Below, one piece after another: positions 9,170-16,444 of a DNA stretch of 64,000 nt. Every line of letters starts with the position of its first letter. The stretch's first letter is position 1. Source of the DNA: Fervidobacterium pennivorans DSM 9078 (lineage in GTDB: Bacteria; Thermotogota; Thermotogae; Thermotogales; Fervidobacteriaceae); NCBI RefSeq assembly GCF_000235405.2, contig NC_017095.1, forward strand, positions 124,001 to 188,000. The letters are read 5' to 3'. Made by a program: the position numbers and the translations under genes. The notes under the pieces are model-generated. The model had not been told where the DNA came from, made no database searches, and saw only the letters and a program-made list of their open reading frames with translations.

Positions 9170-10246
9170 ATGAAATACCTTATCACCGGTGGTGCAGGTT
9201 TTATTGGAACAAACTTCATATATTACATGCTCGAAAACCATCCTGAATATGAATACGTTTGCTTGGATAAGCTAACGTATGCAGGTAACTTGGCAAATTT
9301 GCAGAAAGCAATGGAGTATAAAAATTTTCGATTTGTCAAAGGTGATATTGCTGACAGAAAGTTCGTTTTTGATTTATTTGAGCAAGAGAGATTTGATGTA
9401 GTAGTGAACTTTGCAGCAGAATCACATGTGGACAGGTCGATAGAAACTCCTGATGTGTTCCTTGTCACAAATGTACTCGGTACTCAAGTTTTACTCGATG
9501 CGTCCAGAAAATTTGGTGTTAAGAGGTTCCATCAAATTTCCACAGATGAAGTGTACGGTGATTTGCCACTTGATAGACCTGAATTGAAGTTCAAAGAGAC
9601 AGATAACCTAAGGCCATCTTCGCCATATTCAGCATCAAAAGCATCAGCAGATTTGCTTACACTTGCTTATTACAGAACGTATGGACTACCTGTGACAATT
9701 TCAAGGTGTTCAAATAATTATGGACCGTATCAATTTCCTGAAAAGTTGATACCGCTGATGATAATCAATGCATTAAATGACAAAGAGCTTCCGGTATATG
9801 GGACAGGACAGAATGTAAGAGATTGGATATATGTGACAGACCACTGTGAGGCAGTGGATATAATCTTACAAAAGGGAAAGGAAGGGGAGATTTACAATAT
9901 TGGAGGAAATTGTGAGAAGAAGAACATAGATGTTGTTAGGACGATACTCGAGAAGCTGGGAAAACCTGAGAGTTTGATAAAGTTTGTGAAAGATAGGCCT
10001 GGACATGACTTAAGGTATGCGATGGACACAAGTAAGATGAAGGAAGAATTTGGTTGGGAGCCCAAAGTGAGTTTTGAAAAGGGAGTTGAAAAAACCATAG
10101 AGTGGTATCTGAATAATGAACAATGGTGGAAAGAAATAATCAATGGGGAATACTTAGAGTATTACAGAAGAATGTATAACGATAGACTGAAACAAGGTTA
10201 TACCCTTCCTAAGGAGGCCATAAATGAGCACGAGAAAATACTTTAA
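9170..10246 (+). CDS. rmlB: dTDP-glucose 4,6-dehydratase
   Basis: 358 residues. ATG 9170 is preferred over ATG 9164 because of spacing to GGAGGG. MKYLITGGAGFIGTNFIYYM carries the NAD-binding GGxGxxG motif. AAESHVDRSIETPDVFLVTN is the RmlB signature, and HQISTDEVYGDL holds the catalytic Thr-Asp-Glu. SPYSASKASADLLTLAY has the YxxxK pair (Tyr and Lys), and ISRCSNNYGPYQFPEKLIPL is also diagnostic. It converts dTDP-glucose to dTDP-4-keto-6-deoxyglucose for the aminotransferase two genes upstream. No rmlC or rmlD is present here, so dTDP-rhamnose is not the product of this cluster. Confidence 0.95.
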   Translation: MKYLITGGAGFIGTNFIYYMLENHPEYEYVCLDKLTYAGNLANLQKAMEYKNFRFVKGDIADRKFVFDLFEQERFDVVVNFAAESHVDRSIETPDVFLVTNVLGTQVLLDASRKFGVKRFHQISTDEVYGDLPLDRPELKFKETDNLRPSSPYSASKASADLLTLAYYRTYGLPVTISRCSNNYGPYQFPEKLIPLMIINALNDKELPVYGTGQNVRDWIYVTDHCEAVDIILQKGKEGEIYNIGGNCEKKNIDVVRTILEKLGKPESLIKFVKDRPGHDLRYAMDTSKMKEEFGWEPKVSFEKGVEKTIEWYLNNEQWWKEIINGEYLEYYRRMYNDRLKQGYTLPKEAINEHEKIL

Positions 10247-11654
10247 ATCTTTTCTTTCCTTTTCAATTGGCACGTGGTTGCGTGCGTTCATTTCTATTTT
10301 CACAACACCAATAATCACTTACTTGATAAATCCTGAAGAATTTGGTAAAAGTGCGATGTATGCAACAGCTTTTGGTGTAATTAACACAACTGTGCTTTTT
10401 GGAACCGACCAGGCTTTCGTAAGATTTTTTTATGACTACGAAGAAGACAGGAAAAATGAACTTCTTTGGTCATGTCTTTTGCCTTCTGTTTTTATTGCTA
10501 CTATTCTCTCGCTGTTTGTCTTAGTTCTGTCGGACAGAATCAGCGTAGTGTTGTATGGTCAGAGATATGATTTTATAAACCTCATACTCGTTGTAAATAT
10601 ATACCTGTCGTTGTTCCAAAGGTACAACCAATTGATAGTAAGGATGTTAAAGAAAGGGATGCTCTATTCTTTGATAGACATAGTTGCCGCCATTTCAACA
10701 ACAGTTTTTACGATAATCTTTGCACTGATCAGTCGCACATTTTACTCGGTAATTTTGGGAGGACTTGTTGGAACACTGCTTGCACTTTTAGTAGGTATTT
10801 CTCAAGGGAAGAGCTATTGGAGGGTAACGAAACCAAGGAAAGAAGAGTTAAAAGAAGTTCTTAAGTATAGCGCTCCATTTGTGCCAACCATGTTGTTGTT
10901 TTGGTTGTTTAGTTCAATAGATCGAATAAGCCTAAGGCAATATAGCACATTTGTGCAGATAGGAATTTACAGTGCGGCCTTCAAGGTTGTACAAGTACTA
11001 ACCTTAGTACAAAGTGGTTTTACCACATTCTGGGTACCAACAGCGTATGAAAGATACTCAAAGGATAATCAGGATACATCATTCTTTGTGAGAGCCAATG
11101 AAATGGTAAGTTTTGTTATGTTTTCGGTTGGTTTTCTTCTTTTGGGGTTTAAAGATATATTGTTTTTGTTGTTGGCAAAGTCATATAGAGAAAGTAGTAT
11201 GGTGTTTCCATTCTTAGCATTCTTGCCAATAATGTATTCTATTTCTGAAACAACGGTAGTGTGGATAAACTTTAAGAAAAAAAGTTATTGGCATGTGTTG
11301 ATAACGATGGTTTCCGCTTTAACAAACTACATCGGAAATACAGTATTAGTCCCGATTTACGGAGCCAGAGGTGCAGCAATATCAACCGGGGTATCGTATA
11401 TTGTATTTTTCTGGATGAGGACTTTAGTTGCGATGAAGTTGCATCCGAAAGCAGGATACAATTTGAAGAAAGTTACACTGGTAACTGTTTTGATGACAAC
11501 TGTTGCGTTAATTGAGACGTTTCAAAACAACGTTGCGGTGAATATGGTTTTGGGAACATTGGGGATAATAATTACGATAATTGTTTACAAAGAACCTTTT
11601 ACGCTAGTAAAAAAAGAGTTTTTGGATGTTCTAAAGGCGGGACTTTTGAGGTAA
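10224..11654 (+). CDS. wzx: Polysaccharide repeat-unit flippase, MOP/Wzx family
   Basis: 476 residues with about 12-14 hydrophobic segments. The start at ATG 10224 follows AAGGAGG and overlaps the end of rmlB by 23 bp. The N terminus SFSIGTWLRAFISIFTTPII and LINPEEFGKSAMYATAFGVI match the first two helices of the Wzx/RfbX branch, and ISTGVSYIVFF near the end fits helix 11-12. It should flip the undecaprenyl-linked unit assembled by the upstream glycosyltransferases to the outer face for Wzy-type polymerisation. The symbol follows function; there is no direct evidence of substrate. It is the last gene of the dTDP-sugar operon. Confidence 0.85.
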   Translation: MSTRKYFKSFLSFSIGTWLRAFISIFTTPIITYLINPEEFGKSAMYATAFGVINTTVLFGTDQAFVRFFYDYEEDRKNELLWSCLLPSVFIATILSLFVLVLSDRISVVLYGQRYDFINLILVVNIYLSLFQRYNQLIVRMLKKGMLYSLIDIVAAISTTVFTIIFALISRTFYSVILGGLVGTLLALLVGISQGKSYWRVTKPRKEELKEVLKYSAPFVPTMLLFWLFSSIDRISLRQYSTFVQIGIYSAAFKVVQVLTLVQSGFTTFWVPTAYERYSKDNQDTSFFVRANEMVSFVMFSVGFLLLGFKDILFLLLAKSYRESSMVFPFLAFLPIMYSISETTVVWINFKKKSYWHVLITMVSALTNYIGNTVLVPIYGARGAAISTGVSYIVFFWMRTLVAMKLHPKAGYNLKKVTLVTVLMTTVALIETFQNNVAVNMVLGTLGIIITIIVYKEPFTLVKKEFLDVLKAGLLR

Positions 11655-11769
11655 TCATATGAAGCCTGAGGTTAAACCAGGACTTCTGGAGATATTCTTT
11701 TGTAGGCAAACAGTTTGATTTTGCAAAGTTTTGGTATACCCCATGAATACAAAGACCACAAACAGCTCC

Positions 11770-12230
11770 TTACCACCCCATTCCAAGCACCCACATCGGG
11801 ATACAATTTCTAACAGGCAGGTCTATATCGTCTCGGATGGCAAAATCTGCCAGTTTTGGGTTTTTGTTTGCTCCTCCGATTTCCAAGCGAATCTCGTTGA
11901 AAATTAAATCTGCTTTTATTTCGTCTTTTTCAGCCAATAGTGTTCCACGATTTTTCAATGTGAAGACATTCTGTTTCTAAGGTTCTAAGGCATTGTAAAT
12001 AACAGGGTCAGCGAAGAATATCTTTGAACCTTTGGAGCTTGGCTTTTCAGCCGGTGATTTTAAGTAATTGTAATTAAACCGACTTGCGGCATTGCATAGA
12101 GAACTTGGTAGAGTTTTTGTTTGCTCATAGCCCAGTCTTTGCACATGGTCTCGACGTTAATGTTGACTATTGCTTTGACGGTTTTCAGTGAGTTTCCCAG
12201 CAAATCATACAAACATTTATGCATTTTCTA
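11770..12230 (-). pseudogene. Decayed ATP-binding protein, DUF4143-type C terminus
   Basis: The last ~60 codons are still open on the minus strand and read LIFNEIRLEIGGANKNPKLA, then FAIRDDIDLPVRNCIPMWVL. That is the usual end of the widespread AAA ATPase family with a C-terminal DUF4143 (restriction-endonuclease-like) domain. Upstream, in another frame near 12,000, KIFFADPVIYNAL matches the expected K-I-Y-F-x-D-x-x-L-x-x-A-L block. Stops and shifts separate the pieces, and the ATPase domain itself is gone. Such ATPases are common strays in Thermotogota genomes. Confidence 0.7.
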
Positions 12231-12470
12231 GGGAGGTTTTCTCTCAGTAAAATTTCCTTCCTACTGCTGGTTTGTAAATTGCCAGTCTGTAATTTGCCCA
12301 GACTTTCGTGATCCTAGATCGTTTTTACATTTCTCTTCTGAGCGATTTTCTTAGTATTTGCAAGTTGTCTTTGCTAGAAACACCTTTCCAAATTTTTAAT
12401 GTCATTATAGATTTTGCATAATAAAGCTAGAATAACATGATATAATATAATTATCCAGGAGGTGATAGTA

Positions 12471-12752
12471 ATGCATGAAATTGTACAGTCTTCCGCTATT
12501 ATTTCAAGTAGAGGTCAGGTGCAGATTCCAGCAAAAATACGAAAGGCAATAGGTGCCCAGACGGGAGATTTGGTCATCTTCCGTATGCTTGATGATGGAA
12601 CTATTCTGATGAAAATAGTGAAAAGGAAAAGACTTTCTGAGTTGTACGGCTCTTTAAAATCAGGTGTGAAGTTTTCAAGTTTGGAAGATGAGACAGAGAA
12701 CACCAAAAAGATGTGGACGGCTAAGAGGGAAAGTGAGAGGATGAAGAGATGA
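12471..12752 (+). CDS. SpoVT/AbrB-domain antitoxin, VapB-like
   Basis: 93 residues. ATG 12471 sits five bases after AGGAGGTGA. A TATAATATAAT stretch (about 12,440) can serve as -10. Residues 8-50 form the swapped-hairpin AbrB fold: AIISSRGQVQIPAKIRKAIG then GDLVIFRMLDDGTILMKIV. The basic C-terminal tail would wrap the partner toxin. The next gene, a PIN-domain toxin, overlaps its stop by four bases, giving the standard VapBC arrangement. In VapBC pairs the antitoxin binds its own promoter alone and with toxin, so autoregulation is expected but no operator was identified. Confidence 0.85.
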   Translation: MHEIVQSSAIISSRGQVQIPAKIRKAIGAQTGDLVIFRMLDDGTILMKIVKRKRLSELYGSLKSGVKFSSLEDETENTKKMWTAKRESERMKR

Positions 12753-13170
12753 AAAAATACTGGATTGATGCAAACATCATCCTAAGATACTTGCTCAACG
12801 ATAACGATGAATTGTCACCAAAAGCAAAGCATGTAATGGATATGGCGGATAAGGGAGAAATTACACTATTAGTATCTGTGATAACCATTGCTGAGGTTGT
12901 ATGGGTATTAGAATCGTTTTATGAAATTGCAAAATCCCAAATCGCAGATACTTTGTCGGTATTTGTGTCATCAAGAGGTATAGAATGTGAGGAAAGGGAC
13001 AACGTGCTCTTGGCTCTTGAGGGCTCAAGTCAAGGAACGTGGATTTTATTGACGCATACCTTGCGCAACATGCTCTAAGCTCAGATGCAGATGGAGTAAT
13101 AACTTTTGACAAGAAACATTTTGCAAGATTAGGCGTGAAAATATTTGAACCAGACGTTTTTCTAAAGTAG
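12749..13170 (+). pseudogene. PIN-domain toxin, VapC-like, interrupted by a frameshift
   Basis: The first frame runs from ATG 12749 to a stop at 13,076-13,078 and encodes the PIN N-terminal half: KKYWIDANIILRYLLNDND with the first acidic residue, then VSVITIAEVVWVLESFYEIA with the conserved Glu. Near 13,025-13,038 one base is missing. The continuation in the neighbouring frame reads VDFIDAYLAQHALSSDADGV, ITFDKKHFARLGVKIFEPD and a stop at 13,168. That tail supplies the third and fourth acidic residues (D-A-Y and T-F-D). The protein is therefore a complete VapC split by a single-base change. It could be a real inactivation or a sequencing error. Confidence 0.85.
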
Positions 13171-13443
13171 CATCGTTTCTGATAGTCAGAAAGCTCACTG
13201 GGGACGTCTGATATTGCTGTAGTTCCTACTAGCTGAAGGGCAATCGTTCTTGGTGTGTTTTTATTGGTTGTGTTGGCTTATTGAAATAATTCAATTCACT
13301 ATAGGGGATATTATTGTAAAAGAAAAAGTTATACACAAACGACAAGTTCTACGAAAATCTCGAATCTTATACTATCTCCCGGAAAAATGAAAAAGAATGA
13401 TGTGCTGATGATGAAAAAAATCGAGAAGTATTTCGGAAAAACA
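13171..13443. other. Gene-free stretch
   Basis: I see no convincing reading frame. Near 13,375-13,435 a short frame reads MKKNDVLMMKKIEKYFGKT, but it is not preceded by a ribosome site and ends in the insertion-sequence remnant. This may be the stump of a gene truncated by that element. Confidence 0.4.
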
Positions 13444-13783
13444 GATAGTGTTAACTTATAGTGATGAAAGAGTGTAAGTGTGAAAGAATGAGATTGATAT
13501 TACCATTGTGCGTTTTCCAAAGATTCTTCACTACACAAAAACCTCGAATATGTCTCGCTAAATTCTTCTTATTCTTCAGTCCTCGCTTGAGTCGGAAAAA
13601 GTCTTTCAGCAATGAAAACTTGGATTCACACATGTTTTTACCAAATGATACTGCTTGGCCAAGAAAGCATTGAGTTATTCATCTTGGGGGACCTGCTTTT
13701 GTCAAGAGTTGGTTGAGGGGTGTCCCCTCTTTAAAGGATAATGCGGTTTTTGGAAAGTTTCAATACTTTTAGTTAACATTATC
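13444..13783. mobile_element. Internally deleted copy of the zinc-ribbon DDE insertion sequence (340 bp)
   Basis: The left end GATAGTGTTAACTTATAGTG and the right end (TTTCAATACTTTTAGTTAAC plus ATTATC) match the intact copy at 18,631-19,689. It retains about 210 bp of the left part and 120 bp of the right, a different deletion from the copy at 1,512. Flanking octamers (GAAAAACA and AAGCACAG) differ, so no target duplication survives. Its right end abuts a tnpB fragment exactly, showing that it sat inside that gene. Confidence 0.87.
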
Positions 13784-14067
13784 AAGCACAGGTACTGGGG
13801 AGTGAAGTGAAACTTGTCCCAGAAGAATATACGAGCCCGATCTGCCCAGTATGTGGCGACAAGAATCATGCAGATGGTCGGAACTATGAATGCAAGAGTT
13901 GCGGATTTAGATATCACAGGGACGGAGTAGGCGCGATAAACATTTTGCAAAGGTATCTTGGAAAAAAATTCCAAGTAGTAGCGGGATTGGCACCCGTCAG
14001 AGGAGTGAGGTTTAAACCACACCTCTGTGGCCATGGAGTTAAAAACGCTCCATGGAAGGCAGCCTAA
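13784..14067 (+). pseudogene. 3' fragment of an IS200/IS605-type tnpB
   Basis: The fragment starts at the first base after the insertion-sequence remnant. It reads KHRYWGVK in one frame; then, after a missing G at about 13,806, it reads VKLVPEEYTSPICPVCG, YECKSCGFRYHRDGVGAINI and VVAGLAPVRGVRFKPHLCGH. This is the C terminus of TnpB: the CPxCG/CxxC zinc ribbon and the last RuvC motif around Asp in RDGVGAINI. The N-terminal OrfB and RuvC-I/II parts are absent from the window, so no nuclease can be made. The stop is at 14,065. Confidence 0.9.
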
Positions 14068-14078
14068 ATGAGCAGCTA

Positions 14079-14113
14079 AGAATCCCACCCCCTTTAGGGA
14101 ATTGGGAGTGTCA
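14079..14113 (+). repeat. Right-end hairpin of the IS605-type element (possible omega-RNA 3' scaffold)
   Basis: TCCCA (14,082-14,086) pairs with TGGGA (14,102-14,106), with inner CCC/GGG pairing, followed by GTGTCAA. In IS200/IS605 elements such a subterminal hairpin marks the right end cut by TnpA, and the same stretch forms the 3' scaffold of the omega-RNA whose guide is the flanking host DNA. The exact element boundary (about 14,113) is inferred from loss of tnpB-like sequence and resumption of a host reading frame. Confidence 0.6.
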
Positions 14114-14379
14114 AGTGAATATTGGCTCTTGATAAAAGGACGTCGAGAAGAGGTATTATGTTTCTTTGGTCTACCTTTCTTATGTTCAACAATGCCAGAA
14201 ATTAGAAAGTTTTTGATCCAAGTTTGAACACTATGCTCATAAACACCTAAGAGAAAAGCAACTGTACTTTTTGGAAGGTGTTCATCCAACAATGTTGTAA
14301 ATGACCAGTTCCATGCCTGAATTAAAATAGCCGACCAGGGATACCCCGGTCGGTTTTTTGGTATTTTCTGCTTAGTCAT
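14114..14379 (-). pseudogene. Helix-turn-helix protein gene cut by the IS605-type element
   Basis: About 88 codons from ATG 14379 (with GGAG five bases upstream on the minus strand) remain before the frame runs into the mobile-element right end. The protein contains a likely helix-turn-helix around HLPKSTVAFLLGVYEHSVQT followed by WIKNFLISGIVEHKKGRPKK, resembling the DNA-binding heads of transposases or phage regulators. It overlaps the stop of the preceding sigma-like gene by 8 bases, so the two were translationally coupled. What lay beyond residue 88 is lost from the window. Confidence 0.65.
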
Positions 14380-14809
14380 CTTCTCCATCAGAGTAAAATA
14401 GTTCATTGACTTCTGCCAACTCGTCAGGAGAGACGTAGTCAAAGCGAATGGGTGTGAATGGCAAGTGTGTGCATTTTGGGGGTTTTTTGCCGTACATCAT
14501 TATCGATACAACCTTGTTTCGTATGTACCAATTGAGAAATTGTTCTTCATCACCCCTTCCGTCAAATTCTTGTAAGCCTACCATGAGAATATACCAGATT
14601 GTTTGTTCAAGGTCTTCGTAAGAATAAAGGAAGGCTTTGTTGATACCCCAAAAGTAAGCAGTCCAACGACGGACAAGATGTTTGTAGCTAAGAACCTTAT
14701 TGTGCCATTGGTTGATGTCTTCCGAGCATTTTTCTGCCGGGAGTTTTTCTTCTGCTGCCCCATCCGCAAATTGTTTTTGAACGTGCTTTTGTTCGTTTTG
14801 TTGTTCCAT
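14372..14809 (-). CDS. Small sigma-region-2-like protein of unknown function
   Basis: 145 residues from ATG 14809 behind AAGGAGG. Residues about 40-100 (LVRRWTAYFWGINKAF, YSYEDLEQTIWYILMVGLQE, FLNWYIRNKVVSIM) resemble the helices of sigma-70 region 2: the E-D-L-x-Q motif, an F-D, then F-x-x-W. There is no region 4 in the same protein; the overlapping downstream HTH gene might have supplied DNA binding. The N-terminal 30 residues are charged and Gln-rich. The sigma relation is a visual impression only. It has its own strong promoter and palindromic operator, and is divergent from an ATPase gene. Confidence 0.55.
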   Translation of the reverse strand: MEQQNEQKHVQKQFADGAAEEKLPAEKCSEDINQWHNKVLSYKHLVRRWTAYFWGINKAFLYSYEDLEQTIWYILMVGLQEFDGRGDEEQFLNWYIRNKVVSIMMYGKKPPKCTHLPFTPIRFDYVSPDELAEVNELFYSDGEDD

Positions 14810-14860
14810 TGGAAAAACCTCCTTGCAGAGAGTTTTTTTGAGGATGGTTACCAGTGGGGG

Positions 14861-14884
14861 ATATGTATACTAATGTATACATAT
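14861..14884. promoter_or_regulatory. Perfect 10-4-10 palindrome, likely operator
   Basis: ATATGTATAC, spacer TAAT, then GTATACATAT. The arms are exact reverse complements. It touches the -10 box of the minus-strand promoter and covers its start site, so a dimeric repressor bound here would block the sigma-like gene. The regulator is not identified; the HTH protein once encoded next to that gene is a candidate. Confidence 0.75.
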
Positions 14885-14912
14885 AATACCAAAATTTAAG
14901 CCCCTGTGTCAA
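14883..14912 (-). promoter_or_regulatory. Near-consensus promoter of the sigma-like gene
   Basis: On the minus strand TTGACA (14,912-14,907) is followed after 18 bp by TATTAT (14,888-14,883). Transcription would start near 14,876, inside the 24-bp palindrome, about 65 bp before ATG 14809. Confidence 0.7.
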
Positions 14913-15030
14913 GGGGGATATGTTGCAAAATTATAAAACCACCCGTCAATTAGATGTATCTACCAATTTTGCACTATTTTTGGAAAATTTTTTGTCACAA
15001 GGATGGATACAACTAATTGGAGGTGGTTGT

Positions 15031-16149
15031 ATGGGGAGTTTTGTTAATCCGTTTAAGATTGGCAAGACGTACACTCCAGAGAATTTTATTGATAGAAAGG
15101 AAGAATATAGTTATTTGTGCAATGCAGTTGAGAGTGGGAACAATGTTGTGGTTGTTGGTCCACGAAGGTTTGGTAAAACTTGGTTGCTCCAAAAGTTCAT
15201 TGTTGAGAGTGGGTACCCTGTAATTTATCTTGATTTGTTTGGTTCTTTTTCATTGAAAGGTTTTGTGCAGAAGATGATGAAGCAGGCATACGAGTTGCTG
15301 AAAGGTAAAAACCCTATGAGCTTTGTGGGTAGGTATCTTAAGCATATTGCAAAGCATGTGAGTTTTTCTTTTGATGTTGGTGGGATTTCGTTTTCGATAG
15401 ATAACGATTTAAGCGATGAGGTACTCATTGAGCAGATGTATGAACTATTGGAAGGTGTGCAAAAAGATTTAAAGAAGAAGTTAGTTGTTGTGCTCGATGA
15501 GTTTCAGGCTTATAAATCTATTAATGAGAAGCTACCGGAAAGTTTGAGAAGTTTATACCAAACGCAAAAAGATGTAGTGTTTGTTTTCTCAGGTTCAATG
15601 AAGCACATGATTGAAGAGTTATTCTTTGAAGAGTCAGGGGTTTTGTATCATTCGTGTTTGCGAGTAGATATTGGAAAGATGCTTCCTGAAGATGAGAGTG
15701 TTGAGTATATCGTTGAAAAATTTAATAGCACTGGAAAAAAGATAACATTGGAGGATGCAAAGAGGATATATGGGCTCACGAAAGGACATCCATATTTTCT
15801 CCAACTTCTGTGCTATGAGCTATGGGATAAGGCAGGGGAGCTGATAAGCAAGGAAGAAATAGATGTTATTTTCGATGGCCTTTGTGAAAGGGAATCGTAT
15901 GGGTATGAGTTAATAATTGAAACGCTTGAATACAAATATTTAAAAAATGTGCTAAAATTAATTAGTGAGCAAACAGATGGTTATTTTAGTATTGCCAACC
16001 TTCAGAAATACAAAATCCCGAATGCCACTACGTTAAATAACTTGCTTAAGAAGCTTACCGAGCGTGGAATAATCGAAAAGTTCGGTAGGGGAAAATACCA
16101 AATAATTGATCCGTTGTTTGAAAGGTATGTGATGGTGAGAATGGAATGA
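15031..16149 (+). CDS. AAA+ ATPase, archaeal-type ATPase_2 family
   Basis: 372 residues. I chose ATG 15031 because GGAGGTGG lies five bases upstream; an in-frame TTG at 14,920 has no ribosome site. The opening FVNPFKIGKTYTPENFIDRK matches the usual family start. Walker A is VVVVGPRRFGKTWLLQKF (about residue 40), Walker B is KKLVVVLDEFQAY (about 150), and sensor-like VFVFSGSMKHMIEELFF follows. The last 80 residues form a winged-helix domain. These orphan STAND-like ATPases are frequent in thermophiles and have no settled function; many behave as genomic strays. It is unrelated in sequence to the ATPase at 46,112 beyond the general fold. Confidence 0.85.
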   Translation: MGSFVNPFKIGKTYTPENFIDRKEEYSYLCNAVESGNNVVVVGPRRFGKTWLLQKFIVESGYPVIYLDLFGSFSLKGFVQKMMKQAYELLKGKNPMSFVGRYLKHIAKHVSFSFDVGGISFSIDNDLSDEVLIEQMYELLEGVQKDLKKKLVVVLDEFQAYKSINEKLPESLRSLYQTQKDVVFVFSGSMKHMIEELFFEESGVLYHSCLRVDIGKMLPEDESVEYIVEKFNSTGKKITLEDAKRIYGLTKGHPYFLQLLCYELWDKAGELISKEEIDVIFDGLCERESYGYELIIETLEYKYLKNVLKLISEQTDGYFSIANLQKYKIPNATTLNNLLKKLTERGIIEKFGRGKYQIIDPLFERYVMVRME

Positions 16150-16444
16150 CAAAATTTTGCAGGTGCTTTATGAAAGTTTTACTGCTTACATATTTCTGCC
16201 CATATGTGAGTAACAGAGTTTGTGGTTGAAAAAGGGCCAAAGTTTGAAGGTAGAGTTGCCAAAAAAGTTGTTGATATGCTATTAAATGGATATGACGCAC
16301 CAATGATTTATTGAGAGGCTCAAATACTTGGGAGAATAATGTGGAGATGGAAAAAATTTACGAAGAAGTTGTCGCCAAAAGACTAAAGGGTTTCTGATAA
16401 ATGACCGATGGAAAATTTACAATCAATAGTTTGGAGGTGCCTTT
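16150..16444. other. Gene-free stretch with short broken frames
   Basis: Short pieces in two frames read KKVVDMLLNGYDAP and, after a stop, ERLKYLGENNVEMEKIYEEV. They look like the remains of one small helical protein, possibly the C terminus of a Rpn/PD-(D/E)XK-type nuclease, but this is weak. No promoter or terminator was recognised apart from the ribosome site of the next gene. Confidence 0.35.

Noticed and set aside
5471-10246. dTDP-rhamnose pathway
   Set aside because: rmlA and rmlB are present but rmlC and rmlD are absent; an aminotransferase and acetyltransferase take their place, so a 4-amino sugar is made instead.
12749-13078. Programmed frameshift in the VapC-like gene
   Set aside because: No slippery heptamer or downstream fold was found near the shift; ordinary mutation or sequencing error is simpler.
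14603-14899. 98-codon plus-strand frame opposite the sigma-like gene
   Set aside because: It is the shadow of the minus-strand gene, which has a proper ribosome site, promoter and codon use.
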